A stretch of 24,519 nt of DNA, from NCBI GenBank assembly GCA_964512485.1, contig CAZEHJ010000059.1:1-24519 (forward strand), read 5' to 3'. A model generated the notes under the pieces. It was not told the DNA's origin. It searched no databases and saw only the letters and a list, made by a program, of their open reading frames with translations. Shown one piece after another: positions 9,161-17,760 of the stretch; position 1 is the first letter of the stretch; each line of letters begins with the position of its first letter. The position numbers and the translations under genes were made by a program. Source of the stretch: CAZEHJ01 sp964512485. Lineage in GTDB: Bacteria; Bacteroidota; Rhodothermia; Rhodothermales; UBA10348.

Positions 9161-10069
9161 CTATTCGACCGTCCGGGTGACTTCCTCGTAAACAGTCTTC
9201 AAATTGCCGGCGATTCCGGACGAAGATCCGTCGATCTTGTGGCCGTCAAAGCCTTGCAATCCGTCTGCGGCAATTTCATCAGCTGTTTTACCGTCTCGAA
9301 TCCCGTTCGCGACCGCATCTCTGAGAGCACCAAGGTAATCCCGCTTGATCAGCAGGTCATCCCTCGTTCCCAGCACGCCATTTACCGGATTCGCATGGCC
9401 GAAGATGAAAACGGTGTCGTCGGTGTGATCTAAATAGGTCCTCTGCAAAACGCTCATCCAGTTCAGCGTTTCAGATCCAGCCGCCAGATCGATGTAGGCG
9501 TGGCGGTGATTGAATACCAGGTCGCCCATATGAACCACGTCAGCGTTCTGGAAATGAATAATAGAATCTCCACCCGTGTGGGCCGGTCCCAGATATTGCA
9601 ATCGCACGACTTCATCGCCGATGGTTTGCTCCCATGTCTCTTCATAGGTCACGTCGGCAAATTTCTGTTGATCCATATTGCCACGACTTTCCGCGGAGCG
9701 TCGCTGTAGAACCGGCACATTGGCGTGAGCCAAAATATGGTTTGCGTCCGCACCCAAGACAGGGTTTCCGGCAGTATGGTCACCATGATGGTGGGAGTTG
9801 ATGAGCAGGTCAATGGATCGGGATGACCGTTCAGCAAGTCCATTCAGACATACTCCGGCGGATTCCGGAAATTGTGAATCAACTACTACGAGCGCATCAT
9901 CCCGGATCAACCATCCGATTGTGCCGCCTCGACCTTCAAAGATGCCCACTCCGCGCCGTATCGGGGTGAAGTTGAGCGATCTGTTGTGAGCAACGGCTCG
10001 AATGGGTAACCCAAGAGCGGCCAGGGCGAGGACTGAGGCGGACTGATTCAGAAAACGGCGTCGATTCAT
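9161..10069 (-). CDS. Tat-exported MBL-fold metallo-hydrolase
   Basis: A 302-residue metallo-beta-lactamase-fold hydrolase. The start at 10069 exposes a twin-arginine signal MNRRRFLNQS followed by a hydrophobic core ending IRAVAH, so the protein is exported folded, with its metals, to the periplasm. The longer upstream frame would bury this signal. The dinuclear metal site is complete: H93-x-H95-x-D97-H98 in NSHHHGDHTAGN, H164 in GPAHTGGD, D183 in HMGDLVF and H225 in IFGHANP. This arrangement matches glyoxalase II-like and quinoprotein-relay-like members better than dedicated beta-lactamases, and the substrate is unknown. A beta-lactamase role cannot be excluded. It diverges from a serine hydrolase gene across 144 bases. 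Confidence 0.88.
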   Translation of the reverse strand: MNRRRFLNQSASVLALAALGLPIRAVAHNRSLNFTPIRRGVGIFEGRGGTIGWLIRDDALVVVDSQFPESAGVCLNGLAERSSRSIDLLINSHHHGDHTAGNPVLGADANHILAHANVPVLQRRSAESRGNMDQQKFADVTYEETWEQTIGDEVVRLQYLGPAHTGGDSIIHFQNADVVHMGDLVFNHRHAYIDLAAGSETLNWMSVLQRTYLDHTDDTVFIFGHANPVNGVLGTRDDLLIKRDYLGALRDAVANGIRDGKTADEIAADGLQGFDGHKIDGSSSGIAGNLKTVYEEVTRTVE

Positions 10070-10158
10070 GGGAATACGGGGAGGTAGAGCAGTTTCGGGA
10101 TGCATTTCCAAGGGCAATCGCTCTTTGAGCTTCCTCGGAGGGCCGATCAATTCATAAT

Positions 10159-10181
10159 AACTACGGAACCCGTTCCGAGTT
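10159..10181. promoter_or_regulatory. Inverted repeat between divergent hydrolase genes
   Basis: The sequence cggaac-cc-gttccg at 10164-10177 is a perfect inverted repeat. It is extended by aact at 10159-10162 and agtt at 10178-10181 with one unpaired base. It lies in the 144-base divergent gap between the MBL-fold gene (start 10069) and the serine hydrolase gene (start 10214), directly beside an AT-rich cataataa stretch that could be a promoter -10 element. A shared operator is the simplest reading; no regulator gene is adjacent. Confidence 0.4.
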
Positions 10182-10213
10182 CAGACTTACTTGGGGACCA
10201 ACGCACTGAATCC

Positions 10214-11626
10214 ATGATGTTGAGAACGAAAATATTACTGGCGGCCCTTGTCCTGACGTTGTCGTCATCAGCGGACGGCACGGCGCAATCTCTCGATCTG
10301 GAAACGATGTTGGCCGAGGCTGAAATTGCCGGCATGTCGATTGCCATTATCGAGGACGGGGAGGTCGTAGAAACGATTACCGCAGGAACGCGCAGTTCCG
10401 AAACCAATCCACCCGTTACCGCCGAAACCGTTTTTGAAGCTGAATCCCTCAGCAAGCCGGTTGTCGCCTACATCGCTCTTCGTCTGATCGAAGAAGATAA
10501 ATTGGATCTCGATAAACCACTCTATGAGTACGCGCCGTGGCCCGACGCCGCGAGCGATCCTCGGTACCAGAGGATCACCACGAGGATGGTGCTGGCGCAC
10601 ACATCCGGCTTTCCCAATTTCCGCACTCCAGGCGAGGCGTTGACCCTCCTGTTTGAACCCGGGTCGTTTTTTACCTATTCCGGCGAGGGTTTCCTCTTTC
10701 TACAGAACACGCTTGAGGCCATCACCTTTTCGACGCTCGAGAACCTGGCTCAAACCTACGTTTTCGAGCCTTTCAATATGACATCGTCCAGTTTCGTCTG
10801 GCAATCTGACTACGGGCAGAGAATAGCAGTCGGGCACTCGGATATGGGTCTGGCTCTCGACAAAATGGTCCCGCAAAAGGCAAACGCTGCTTTCAGTTTG
10901 CATACAACTGCCTCAGATTTTGCGCGATTCATGGTCGGTGTGCAGATGGGAGATGGGCTGGGCCGCGGTCTCTTCAAGGAACTGACGTTTGCTCAAGTCG
11001 ATGCGCTCGATGGCGTATTCTGGGGCCTCGGATGGGGTTTGCAGCCGACCATGCAAGGGCAGTCGATCTGGCAGTGGGGAGACAACTCGGGCTACAAAAG
11101 CTTTGCCTATCTGGAGCCTGACGCCGCCCGAGGCTTCGTGATGCTCAGCAACAGTGCCAACGGCATGTTGATTCTGCATACTCTGTTTGAGTCGATTTTG
11201 AGCGGACCTCAGACGGCCGTTCGCTGGCTGAACTACGAACAGGTCGATGATCCCCAGTATCAGTTGGGACGACGTGTTCACTATGCTGTCCTGTCCGGCG
11301 GAATCAATGCAGCGAAGGCCGAATACGAAGCTGCCAAAACAGACTTGCCTGAAACGGCTTTCCAGGAGGAAGCGATGAACTCACTCGGATATCGTCTTTT
11401 ACGCCAGGGACTGGTACAGGAGGCGATCGCAATTCTGACGTTCAACACCGAGCTGTATCCAGGTTCGGCAAACGCCTTTGATTCTCTGGGGGAAAGTCAT
11501 CTCGCAGCAGGGAATCTTGAAATCGCGCTGGAGCACTACGAGAAATCAGTTCGCATGAATCCGGGCAATCAAAACGGGGTCGTGATGATTCAGGTGATCG
11601 AGAGCCAACTGGCTCAAGAGAACTAA
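10214..11626 (+). CDS. Secreted serine beta-lactamase-family hydrolase with TPR tail
   Basis: A 470-residue protein of the class C beta-lactamase/esterase-like family. The start at 10214 (MMLRTKILLAALVLTL) gives a clean Sec signal ending near TAQS; the frame is open upstream to 10100 but without a signal. The catalytic SxxK is S78-L-S-K81 in ESLSKPV. The second active-site motif is Y155-S-G in TYSGEGF, and the third conserved region is WQWGDNSGYKS, where the canonical KTG is replaced, as is usual for esterase-like members. Residues from about 388 to the end form TPR-like repeats (NSLGYRLLRQGLVQEAIAIL and FDSLGESHLAAGNLEIALEHY), a common fusion in Bacteroidota. It probably hydrolyses an ester or peptide in the periplasm. 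It converges on the multicopper oxidase gene, 15 bases away. Confidence 0.88.
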   Translation: MMLRTKILLAALVLTLSSSADGTAQSLDLETMLAEAEIAGMSIAIIEDGEVVETITAGTRSSETNPPVTAETVFEAESLSKPVVAYIALRLIEEDKLDLDKPLYEYAPWPDAASDPRYQRITTRMVLAHTSGFPNFRTPGEALTLLFEPGSFFTYSGEGFLFLQNTLEAITFSTLENLAQTYVFEPFNMTSSSFVWQSDYGQRIAVGHSDMGLALDKMVPQKANAAFSLHTTASDFARFMVGVQMGDGLGRGLFKELTFAQVDALDGVFWGLGWGLQPTMQGQSIWQWGDNSGYKSFAYLEPDAARGFVMLSNSANGMLILHTLFESILSGPQTAVRWLNYEQVDDPQYQLGRRVHYAVLSGGINAAKAEYEAAKTDLPETAFQEEAMNSLGYRLLRQGLVQEAIAILTFNTELYPGSANAFDSLGESHLAAGNLEIALEHYEKSVRMNPGNQNGVVMIQVIESQLAQEN

Positions 11627-11641
11627 AGGGAGTGCGTCGTC

Positions 11642-13333
11642 TTATTCAGTCACCGTAAATGACAGCATCATGCCGGCGTGCAGATGTTCGGCAATGTGAC
11701 AGTGAGCCATCCAGACGCCCGGATTGCTGACATCGACCAGAATATCCATCGTTGATCCGACAGGAACGATAGCAGTGTCTTTCCAGGCCATGTTTGGATT
11801 TGGAACGCCATCCATATGCGTGACCAGGTAACGCTGTCCGTGGATATGGAATGGGTGGTTCATGGGATGAAACGACTTGGGGTCGTTGAATATCCTGATT
11901 TTGACCACATCGCCCACCTTCCATTGCCAGTCGATGTCCATTCCCTCACGGCCCGTTTCATCCTCGACGAGCAGCCAGCTGACCTGTTCACCAGATGAGA
12001 GCCAGTTCATCATGGGCATGGCGTCATTCCATTCCATCGGCGGCACGTAAAGCGTGTCGATTTCCATCATCCGCATAATGGACAATGGGAGGTTGTTGAC
12101 GCGCACACTCAGCCTGAGGGTGTGATCGGGAGCTTTGTCGAAATACTGACGATATGCATCCAACTCCTGCTGAATGTCCTGGTTTTCTCTCGCGTTAAGG
12201 AAGGCATCTGTCAGAGAAGACTCAATGCTGTTTTCAGATACAGTGACTGTCCCCAGATTGTGCGTTTCAGGTACGAAGATTCCGCGGAAGTGGTTGATCG
12301 CTTGGATGGAGTTGGTAATCTCGTACGTGCCCGACTCTTCGAAGTACACGTCGACGATGTAGCGCTCTGCCGGCGCGACGACCACACTTTCCACAAATTG
12401 CTCTCGTTCGTACTTGCTTACGTCTCCCGCCAGGATCTTTATTTTCGCCCCGCCAAAGACCAGATTGAACGTGCGTGTATTGGCCACATTGGTGAGATAG
12501 AATCGGACCACTTCTCCCTTTTCGACGTCCAGGTTGTAATCCGTGACGCCGTTGAGCATCATCACGTTTCCAAAACGTCCCATCAATGCATGGGTTGTGG
12601 CCGAATCGCCAAAAGGAACCAGTCCATTGGCGTCGATCAGAATATCATCGAGCACAAGCGGGACTTCCCGGTTGGCCGGTGAATAGAAACCATCTTCAAG
12701 TGGGTCAACCAGCATATTTCCATAGAGCCCCAGATCCTGTTGAACATCCTCACGCATATGCGGGTGGTACCAGTACATCCCTGTATCTGGGAATTTGAGC
12801 TCATACGTGAAGCTCTCGCCCGTGAGAACGGGGTCCTGAGTTACTCCGGGAACGCCATCGAACGCGTTGTCGAGTCTCAATCCATGCCAGTGAACCGTTG
12901 TCGGCATCTCGATATTGTTGGTAAACACGACGATGACCTTTGCATCCCGATCGGCCCGGATCAGGGGACCGGGATACATGCCGCCGTAGGCCATCATCAC
13001 ATATTCCTGGCCTGCAATGGTTCTTCGAACGAGTGAGGCATCCATGTGCAACGTGTCGCCATCCGCCATATCGATTATTTCCGACGGTCGGGCTTCGGAA
13101 AACATGCTCAGGTCCATTCCGAAACCGGGCAGCATGGGGCCGACGATGGGCACGTCGTCCATAAGATCGGGAAGCATGGGCATCGACATATCCATGGGAG
13201 GCATGCGCCACACAAGACTGTCTCCCATCTCCATATTCATGTGCTGGGAGTGGTCCATCTGCATACCGTCCTGGGCGGTGGCCAGAAGGGTTGACGAACC
13301 GAGAATCAGAAGAGCAAAAAATCGAACGTGCAT
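11642..13333 (-). CDS. Multicopper oxidase (CueO/CopA-like)
   Basis: A 563-residue exported multicopper oxidase, which couples one-electron oxidation of a substrate to reduction of oxygen to water. It has a Sec signal at 1-20 (ending ATAQD). All copper ligands are present: HWHG at 148-151, HPH at 190-192, HPMNHPFHIHG at 489-499, and HCHIAEHLHAGM at 544-555, with C545 and axial M555 at the type 1 site. Residues 24-80 are very rich in Met and His (MQMDHSQHMNMEMG, MPPMDMSMPMLP), as in copper-resistance oxidases. The most likely role is periplasmic oxidation of Cu(I), although laccase-like or metal-oxidising activity is possible. It lies 21 bases after the small secreted protein gene at 13355-13912, so the pair is probably an operon. 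Confidence 0.94.
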   Translation of the reverse strand: MHVRFFALLILGSSTLLATAQDGMQMDHSQHMNMEMGDSLVWRMPPMDMSMPMLPDLMDDVPIVGPMLPGFGMDLSMFSEARPSEIIDMADGDTLHMDASLVRRTIAGQEYVMMAYGGMYPGPLIRADRDAKVIVVFTNNIEMPTTVHWHGLRLDNAFDGVPGVTQDPVLTGESFTYELKFPDTGMYWYHPHMREDVQQDLGLYGNMLVDPLEDGFYSPANREVPLVLDDILIDANGLVPFGDSATTHALMGRFGNVMMLNGVTDYNLDVEKGEVVRFYLTNVANTRTFNLVFGGAKIKILAGDVSKYEREQFVESVVVAPAERYIVDVYFEESGTYEITNSIQAINHFRGIFVPETHNLGTVTVSENSIESSLTDAFLNARENQDIQQELDAYRQYFDKAPDHTLRLSVRVNNLPLSIMRMMEIDTLYVPPMEWNDAMPMMNWLSSGEQVSWLLVEDETGREGMDIDWQWKVGDVVKIRIFNDPKSFHPMNHPFHIHGQRYLVTHMDGVPNPNMAWKDTAIVPVGSTMDILVDVSNPGVWMAHCHIAEHLHAGMMLSFTVTE

Positions 13334-13354
13334 TCTTGAGAGGTTGAAGTGACC

Positions 13355-13912
13355 TTAGTATCCGAAAACCGCGCAGGGTTCTGTTTCGAACGGGCCATGG
13401 CCCGCCATTGTGTGCATCAGTCCAGATCTGGACATACCTCTTGAGACAATGGGTCCCGACCATGTTTCTGGGAGTGGGCCGGAGTCTGGTTCCAGGGTGA
13501 TTACCAGTAAAAATTTATTCCAATCTGTTTGACCTCTCACCCGCATATCCTCATCGAGGCGCCCGAGAGACTTTATGCTATCCAGTTGGGGTGTCGTAAC
13601 CCAGGCGGCAAGTGACTTTCCTTCGGCAAGCGTGACATTACTCATCTGGACGCTTATGTCGTAGACGTAGGTGCCGGTCGGGGAAATGGCAACGCCGAAT
13701 GGCGAGTGGGCATACGTCACATCCCCGAATCCCTTCGCCAGACGCGCTCCAGATACCTTGCGGGTCGTTACGAGGTCGATCTGGTAGTAGTCCGGGCCGA
13801 TCGGAATAACCTCGCAAACAGGATCGCTTCCGCTATCGGGGGAATGATCGGTGGTCCATCCGGCGGATGAAATCAGGATCAGTACGGCAACAGGAAGAAT
13901 GAAACGGCTCAT
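13355..13912 (-). CDS. Small secreted protein paired with the multicopper oxidase
   Basis: A 185-residue exported protein with a signal peptide at about 1-20 (MSRFILPVAVLILISSAGW, no lipobox). The mature part is beta-rich: YYQIDLVTTRKVSGARLAKG, then FGVAISPTGTYVYDISVQM, TLAEGKSLAAWVTTPQLD and FLLVITLEPDSG. It ends in a distinctive HTMAGHGPFETEPC segment. Two cysteines, one near residue 33 and one near the C-terminus, could form a disulfide. I do not recognise a named family. The placement directly ahead of the oxidase on the same strand suggests a partner, for example in copper delivery or anchoring, but that is inference. Its start codon at 13912 is the only one giving the signal peptide. 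Confidence 0.68.
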   Translation of the reverse strand: MSRFILPVAVLILISSAGWTTDHSPDSGSDPVCEVIPIGPDYYQIDLVTTRKVSGARLAKGFGDVTYAHSPFGVAISPTGTYVYDISVQMSNVTLAEGKSLAAWVTTPQLDSIKSLGRLDEDMRVRGQTDWNKFLLVITLEPDSGPLPETWSGPIVSRGMSRSGLMHTMAGHGPFETEPCAVFGY

Positions 13913-14125
13913 GGCACAGTTGGTCTTATGTCACATTCCCGTAACGGAGAACTCAAACGGGGCAGGAATATACACAACACTCAGACCATTCAGCAGCGTT
14001 TTCCTATTCTTGGGAAGGGATTCGTCGTAACAAAGAGAACGATCATGACTCCTACGTCCGCATTGGTTGGCAAGAGGGCAGACCTACCCCATGAGAGCGG
14101 TGATCGGTCAAACTGAAATTTCTGA
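13913..14125. other. Divergent intergenic region, 213 bases
   Basis: This gap separates the oxidase-operon start from the DUF5996-like gene. It should hold both promoters. I see no convincing -35/-10 pair, operator palindrome or RNA structure. A 62-codon frame at 13928-14116 has no signal, domain or biased composition and is judged non-coding. Confidence 0.5.
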
Positions 14126-15019
14126 ATGGAAAGCATCAATATGTTGGAAGAATTGACAGCAAGATGGAACGTCCTCGGGGCGCGAGATCCGAAGGATCTC
14201 GCGCCAGCAATTGCCCAGATTCACAGAGGCGTACAGTTCGTTTCGATGGTCGGCAAGCACTATCTCGAGCATCAGGCCGATGACAGTCATACGAACATGG
14301 AATGGCTCGCAGACCAGCGTCTGCTCGCCGGAAGGTGGATTTCGGGAGAGAAGGGACGATTCCGTCTGGCCGTAGCGCCCTCGACCCTGGAATTGGCTTT
14401 TCTTGACGAACACTCGAACGCCAGCTCAGGTTTTCAGCTCGATGGCCGCACAAAGGACGAGGTTCTGGAGTGGGTGAGGAAAGGACTTCAAGAGCAGGGG
14501 CTGGATCAAAACGCTCTGAAAATGGATTTGCACTACGACGTTCCGGTGCATGAGACGGACGAAGGAGCGCCATTCAGGCTGTTCGATCAATCTGTCTTCG
14601 ATGAAGCGACGCGTGTTCGAGAAAATGCAGAGCGAGTGCTTCATATTTTTCGCAGGCGATTCGACACGGCTTCGGAGTTGCGCGTCTGGCCACATCACTT
14701 TGACAGCGGATCGTACATCCCCGTCTCGTTTGACGAGGCCGGAAGTGCGATCAAATCGTTCAGCATTGGATACGCGATTCCAGATGGTACTGTAGACGAA
14801 CCATACTTCTACGTGACAACATGGTCTGCCAAAAGCGACAACGAGTATGTGGATTTACCACAGCTTTCCAGCGGTGAATGGCTCCTCTCGCCCTTTCAGG
14901 GCGCCATACTACGCTTGACCGAAATCGAATCGGCAGCACATGCAGAATCGCAGGCACGCATGGTCTTCAGTTTTCTCGAGTCTGCCATCAAAGCTTCTTT
15001 GAGCATTTTGTCGCCATAG
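14126..15019 (+). CDS. DUF5996-like protein
   Basis: A 297-residue cytoplasmic protein with no signal peptide. Its layout resembles the DUF5996 family as I remember it: an opening helix AIAQIHRGVQFVSMVGKHYL, a strand pair LAVAPSTLELAFLDEHSNASS, a helical segment with DEVLEWVRKGL, then RVWPHHFDSGSYI, FSIGYAIPDGTVDEPYFYVT and a closing EWLLSPFQGAILRLTEI. The WPHHFD motif suggests a metal or active site, but no function is established. The match is a moderate judgement by eye. The frame also contains a perfect hairpin at 14179-14205, and its last 12 codons lie in the first copy of a 44-bp tandem duplication. It converges on the permease gene, 47 bases from stop to stop. Start options are M1 and M6. 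Confidence 0.6.
   Translation: MESINMLEELTARWNVLGARDPKDLAPAIAQIHRGVQFVSMVGKHYLEHQADDSHTNMEWLADQRLLAGRWISGEKGRFRLAVAPSTLELAFLDEHSNASSGFQLDGRTKDEVLEWVRKGLQEQGLDQNALKMDLHYDVPVHETDEGAPFRLFDQSVFDEATRVRENAERVLHIFRRRFDTASELRVWPHHFDSGSYIPVSFDEAGSAIKSFSIGYAIPDGTVDEPYFYVTTWSAKSDNEYVDLPQLSSGEWLLSPFQGAILRLTEIESAAHAESQARMVFSFLESAIKASLSILSP
14179..14205 (+). repeat. Perfect 12-bp inverted repeat inside the DUF5996-like gene
   Basis: ggcgcgagatcc at 14179-14190 and ggatctcgcgcc at 14194-14205 are exact reverse complements separated by gaa. It encodes GARDPKDLAP, so the coding frame runs through it. It begins 54 bases into the gene and should form a very stable mRNA hairpin. There is no following T run, so it is not a terminator. 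Confidence 0.85.
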
Positions 15020-15081
15020 ATCTCACTGCCATCGAAGCTTCTTTGAGCATTTTGTCGCCATAGATCTCACTGCGATCGAAG
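14982..15081. repeat. 44-bp tandem duplication over two convergent stop codons
   Basis: Copy 1 is 14982-15025 and copy 2 is 15026-15069; they differ at one base (a14990 versus g15034). A partial third copy of about 12 bases follows at 15070-15081 with one mismatch. Each copy contains a plus-strand TAG (15017-15019 and 15061-15063) and a minus-strand TGA (15023-15025 and 15067-15069). The upstream gene uses the stop in copy 1 and the permease uses the stop in copy 2, so neither protein is broken. Confidence 0.92.
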
Positions 15082-17760
15082 GGAGATCGTCGGGTTGGCT
15101 GTGGCCGCTCTATAGGTCTGAGTGGCGACGCTTACAACGGCAACAAGAGCAACTACCGCCGCAGCAAGCACAAATGGCACTGCGCCCACGTCAATGCGAT
15201 ATGCAAATGAGTTCAGCCAGCTGTTCGTGGAAACGATGGTGAGCGGAATTGCTGCGATGAGGGCGGCCAGAAGAAGTGCGCCGAATTCCCACGCGAATGA
15301 AAGGACAATTTTGTGTGTGCCTGCTCCCAGCGTTTTACGGATACCGATTTCCCTGGTCCGGTTTTTGGTCGTGTAGGACGCCATGCTGAACAACCCGAGG
15401 CAGGCAATGATGAGTGCGAGGATCGCGGTACCTGAAAACAATTCGGCCATTCTGACTTCGTCGACATACTGGTTTTCAATTCGGTCGTCCAACCATTCAT
15501 AATTGAAAGGGAAATCGGCTTCGTACGTCTGCCAGGCGTTTCGAAGGGTTTCGATGACCACTGAAGCAGATTCAGGTCGCACCTTGACCAGTAGATACGA
15601 GGATCCAAATCGCGAAAGATTGAACGATATCGGCTGGATCTGGTCGTGCAGCGACCCATAGTGGAAATCCTTCACCAGACCGATCACGGGAGCAGAGAAG
15701 CCCAGACTACCCAGCGGCCACCTGAGCGTCTTGCCGATCACGCTTTCATCCGGCTCCCAACCAAGAGCCAGGGCCGCCGACTCGTTGATTACGAAAGCCA
15801 TGCTGTCTGCCGGAGAATCAGGTCGAAAGGTCCGGCCGGCAACAATCTCGAATTCCAGAAGTGACATCAGATGGGCATCAAGAGCCAGATTCCCTAGTCC
15901 CACGTCCTCATCGGGTCCGCTTCCTTCAGCGAAATAGGGGAACGTGTTCAGAAAATTACTCGGCAATGAATGCGAAGCTGAAACGGATTGAACACGAGAA
16001 TCCTGCCGCAACCCGTTTACCACGGTTTCGATATTGTCACCCATCGCCGTGCTGTGTCCGAATTGGACGACCAGAACGTTCTCAGAATCATAACCGAGAG
16101 GGCGCTCTTCGACGAAACGCAGTTGCGCATCCATGAGCAGAGTTGTCGCCACCAGCCCGATGGAAACACAAAACTGAAAAGCGACCATTCCCTTCCTCAG
16201 AAGTGAAAGGTGTCCGCCGGAAGACTGCCCGGGCTTCAATGCGTCGACGGTATCGTATCGTGATAGGACAATCGCCGGATAGAAGCCGGCTGCCAGACCG
16301 GTCAACAATGTCACCAGTATGACCGAGCCCGCGAACAACGGCTGCAAAAGCGACATCAGGCTGAGATCCTTCAGTGTCATTTCCTGGACAAAACCTCGCA
16401 TCCAATACGCGATCAGCAGTGCCCCCACGAGCGAAACGAACGCGATTACGACTGATTCCAGGATGTACTGTGTTCGAATCTGTGAACTCGAAGCGCCGAT
16501 GGCCTTCCGCATGCCCACTTCTTTGAATCGCTGAACGGAACGCGCGGTGGCGAGATTGACGAAGTTTACCATGGCCAATATCAGAACGACCAGGGCCAGT
16601 CCACCCAGCAGGTAGAGGTATCTCAGATTTCCACCCCCCGGGAATTCAGAGCGTTTGTCCGATTCCAGGTGAATGGACTTCAGCGGCTGCAACTCCATGG
16701 TGGCCAACGAATATCGTTCGTCCGGAATGTTCGAAAGTAAGGTGCGTTCAATTTCAGATCGAACGATTTGAAGATCTGCGGCCGGCTCCAGAAGGAGGTA
16801 GGTCTTGAGAACGCGGTTGGTCCAGTTGAATGGCGTGCCCCAGGTCCCGATCTCCTCCAGATAAAGAATGGTCTCCATCGACAAAACGTAGTCGAACTCG
16901 ATGTGGGACGGTCCAGCATTGCCAGCCAGCACTCCTGTAATTTCGTATGCCCGGCGACTCGGTGTATTGCTCACTCCCGCAATGTCAATCGTCGATCCGA
17001 TGGGGTTGTCCGGCAGACCGTACTTTTCGATCATATCGCGCGAGATAATCATCGTGAACGGCTTCTGCAGAGCCAATTGCGGATCGCCAAGCTCCAACGA
17101 CCAGGAAAACACGTCGAACAGACTGGCGTCGGCAAAAACACCGCTCTTTTCAGGGAGCACGATATCGTTGCTCGAAAAGACGACCTGTTCAAATGCACCA
17201 TTTTTGATGCGGACGAATTCCGCGACTCCAGGAACGCCTGCCTCAATTGCTGGCGCCCAGAGCTCTGGTGTATTTGCTGTGTTGCCGACTGTGAGCCGAA
17301 CTATATCGTCGGCCTTCTCGTGATAGACATCATATCCGAGTTCATTTCCGGCGAAAATCAGAATCCAGATGCAGCATGCCAGAGCAACGGCAAGGCCGAA
17401 TGAAGAAATAACCGCGTAAATGCCGGCGCGCTTCAAGCTCCGTGCGGCTGTTCTGAAATAGTTGACAAACAGGGGTGAAAACCAACGGGCGGTCAATCGG
17501 GCACTTTGTCCCAAAGCAGTGTCTGCATACCGATTGTCTCGAAAGGCAGGTGCCAATTCTGTCGGTGTGCCAATCGAATCCACGGCTTTCATGAAGGCTG
17601 TCCCTTTCGGCCAACCGCCATCAACGAGATGCTCGAAGCGATCTCTGAGATGCGATTCCAACTCATCCAGTTCGCCCGGCCAGACATCTGAACCGGACGT
17701 GTACCCTTTTCGCCACGATGTGATGGCTCGTTCTAGGTCAAACGTAGTTCCAGATTCCAT
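15067..17760 (-). CDS. FtsX/MacB-type ABC permease with N-terminal prefix domain
   Basis: An 897-residue inner-membrane permease. Residues about 1-75 are a soluble helical prefix (LDELESHLRDRFEHLVDGG) of the kind found on permeases encoded beside PadR regulators. TM1 is at about 114-138, followed by a large periplasmic MacB-like core domain. Two FtsX units follow: one near 380-500 with the loop VGMRKAIGASSSQI, a second large extracytoplasmic domain, and a last unit near 770-890 with the loop IGIRKTLGAGTHKI. The start at 17760 (MESGTTFDLE) replaces an upstream frame reaching 17946 that runs antisense-like through padR codons. It overlaps the end of padR by 28 bases, so the two are translationally coupled. 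No ATPase is encoded in the window. Substrate is unknown; this family mechanotransduces export or lipoprotein transfer and may move a peptide, lipid or drug. Confidence 0.9.
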   Translation of the reverse strand: MESGTTFDLERAITSWRKGYTSGSDVWPGELDELESHLRDRFEHLVDGGWPKGTAFMKAVDSIGTPTELAPAFRDNRYADTALGQSARLTARWFSPLFVNYFRTAARSLKRAGIYAVISSFGLAVALACCIWILIFAGNELGYDVYHEKADDIVRLTVGNTANTPELWAPAIEAGVPGVAEFVRIKNGAFEQVVFSSNDIVLPEKSGVFADASLFDVFSWSLELGDPQLALQKPFTMIISRDMIEKYGLPDNPIGSTIDIAGVSNTPSRRAYEITGVLAGNAGPSHIEFDYVLSMETILYLEEIGTWGTPFNWTNRVLKTYLLLEPAADLQIVRSEIERTLLSNIPDERYSLATMELQPLKSIHLESDKRSEFPGGGNLRYLYLLGGLALVVLILAMVNFVNLATARSVQRFKEVGMRKAIGASSSQIRTQYILESVVIAFVSLVGALLIAYWMRGFVQEMTLKDLSLMSLLQPLFAGSVILVTLLTGLAAGFYPAIVLSRYDTVDALKPGQSSGGHLSLLRKGMVAFQFCVSIGLVATTLLMDAQLRFVEERPLGYDSENVLVVQFGHSTAMGDNIETVVNGLRQDSRVQSVSASHSLPSNFLNTFPYFAEGSGPDEDVGLGNLALDAHLMSLLEFEIVAGRTFRPDSPADSMAFVINESAALALGWEPDESVIGKTLRWPLGSLGFSAPVIGLVKDFHYGSLHDQIQPISFNLSRFGSSYLLVKVRPESASVVIETLRNAWQTYEADFPFNYEWLDDRIENQYVDEVRMAELFSGTAILALIIACLGLFSMASYTTKNRTREIGIRKTLGAGTHKIVLSFAWEFGALLLAALIAAIPLTIVSTNSWLNSFAYRIDVGAVPFVLAAAVVALVAVVSVATQTYRAATANPTISLRSQ

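Noticed and set aside
12122..12682. A 186-codon plus-strand frame inside the multicopper oxidase gene
   Set aside because: It is antisense to a gene with every copper motif intact, and its translation shows no domain or signal.
12801..13463. A 220-codon minus-strand frame spanning the oxidase and its partner gene
   Set aside because: It is the shifted reading of two well-supported genes, with low-complexity His/Arg composition.
13928..14116. A 62-codon plus-strand frame in the divergent gap
   Set aside because: No signal, domain or start context; it ends just before the better-supported gene start, and its composition looks random.
14878..15063. A 61-codon frame ending with the same SLSILSP residues as the DUF5996-like gene
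   Set aside because: The similarity comes from the 44-bp duplication shifting the frame, not from a second gene.
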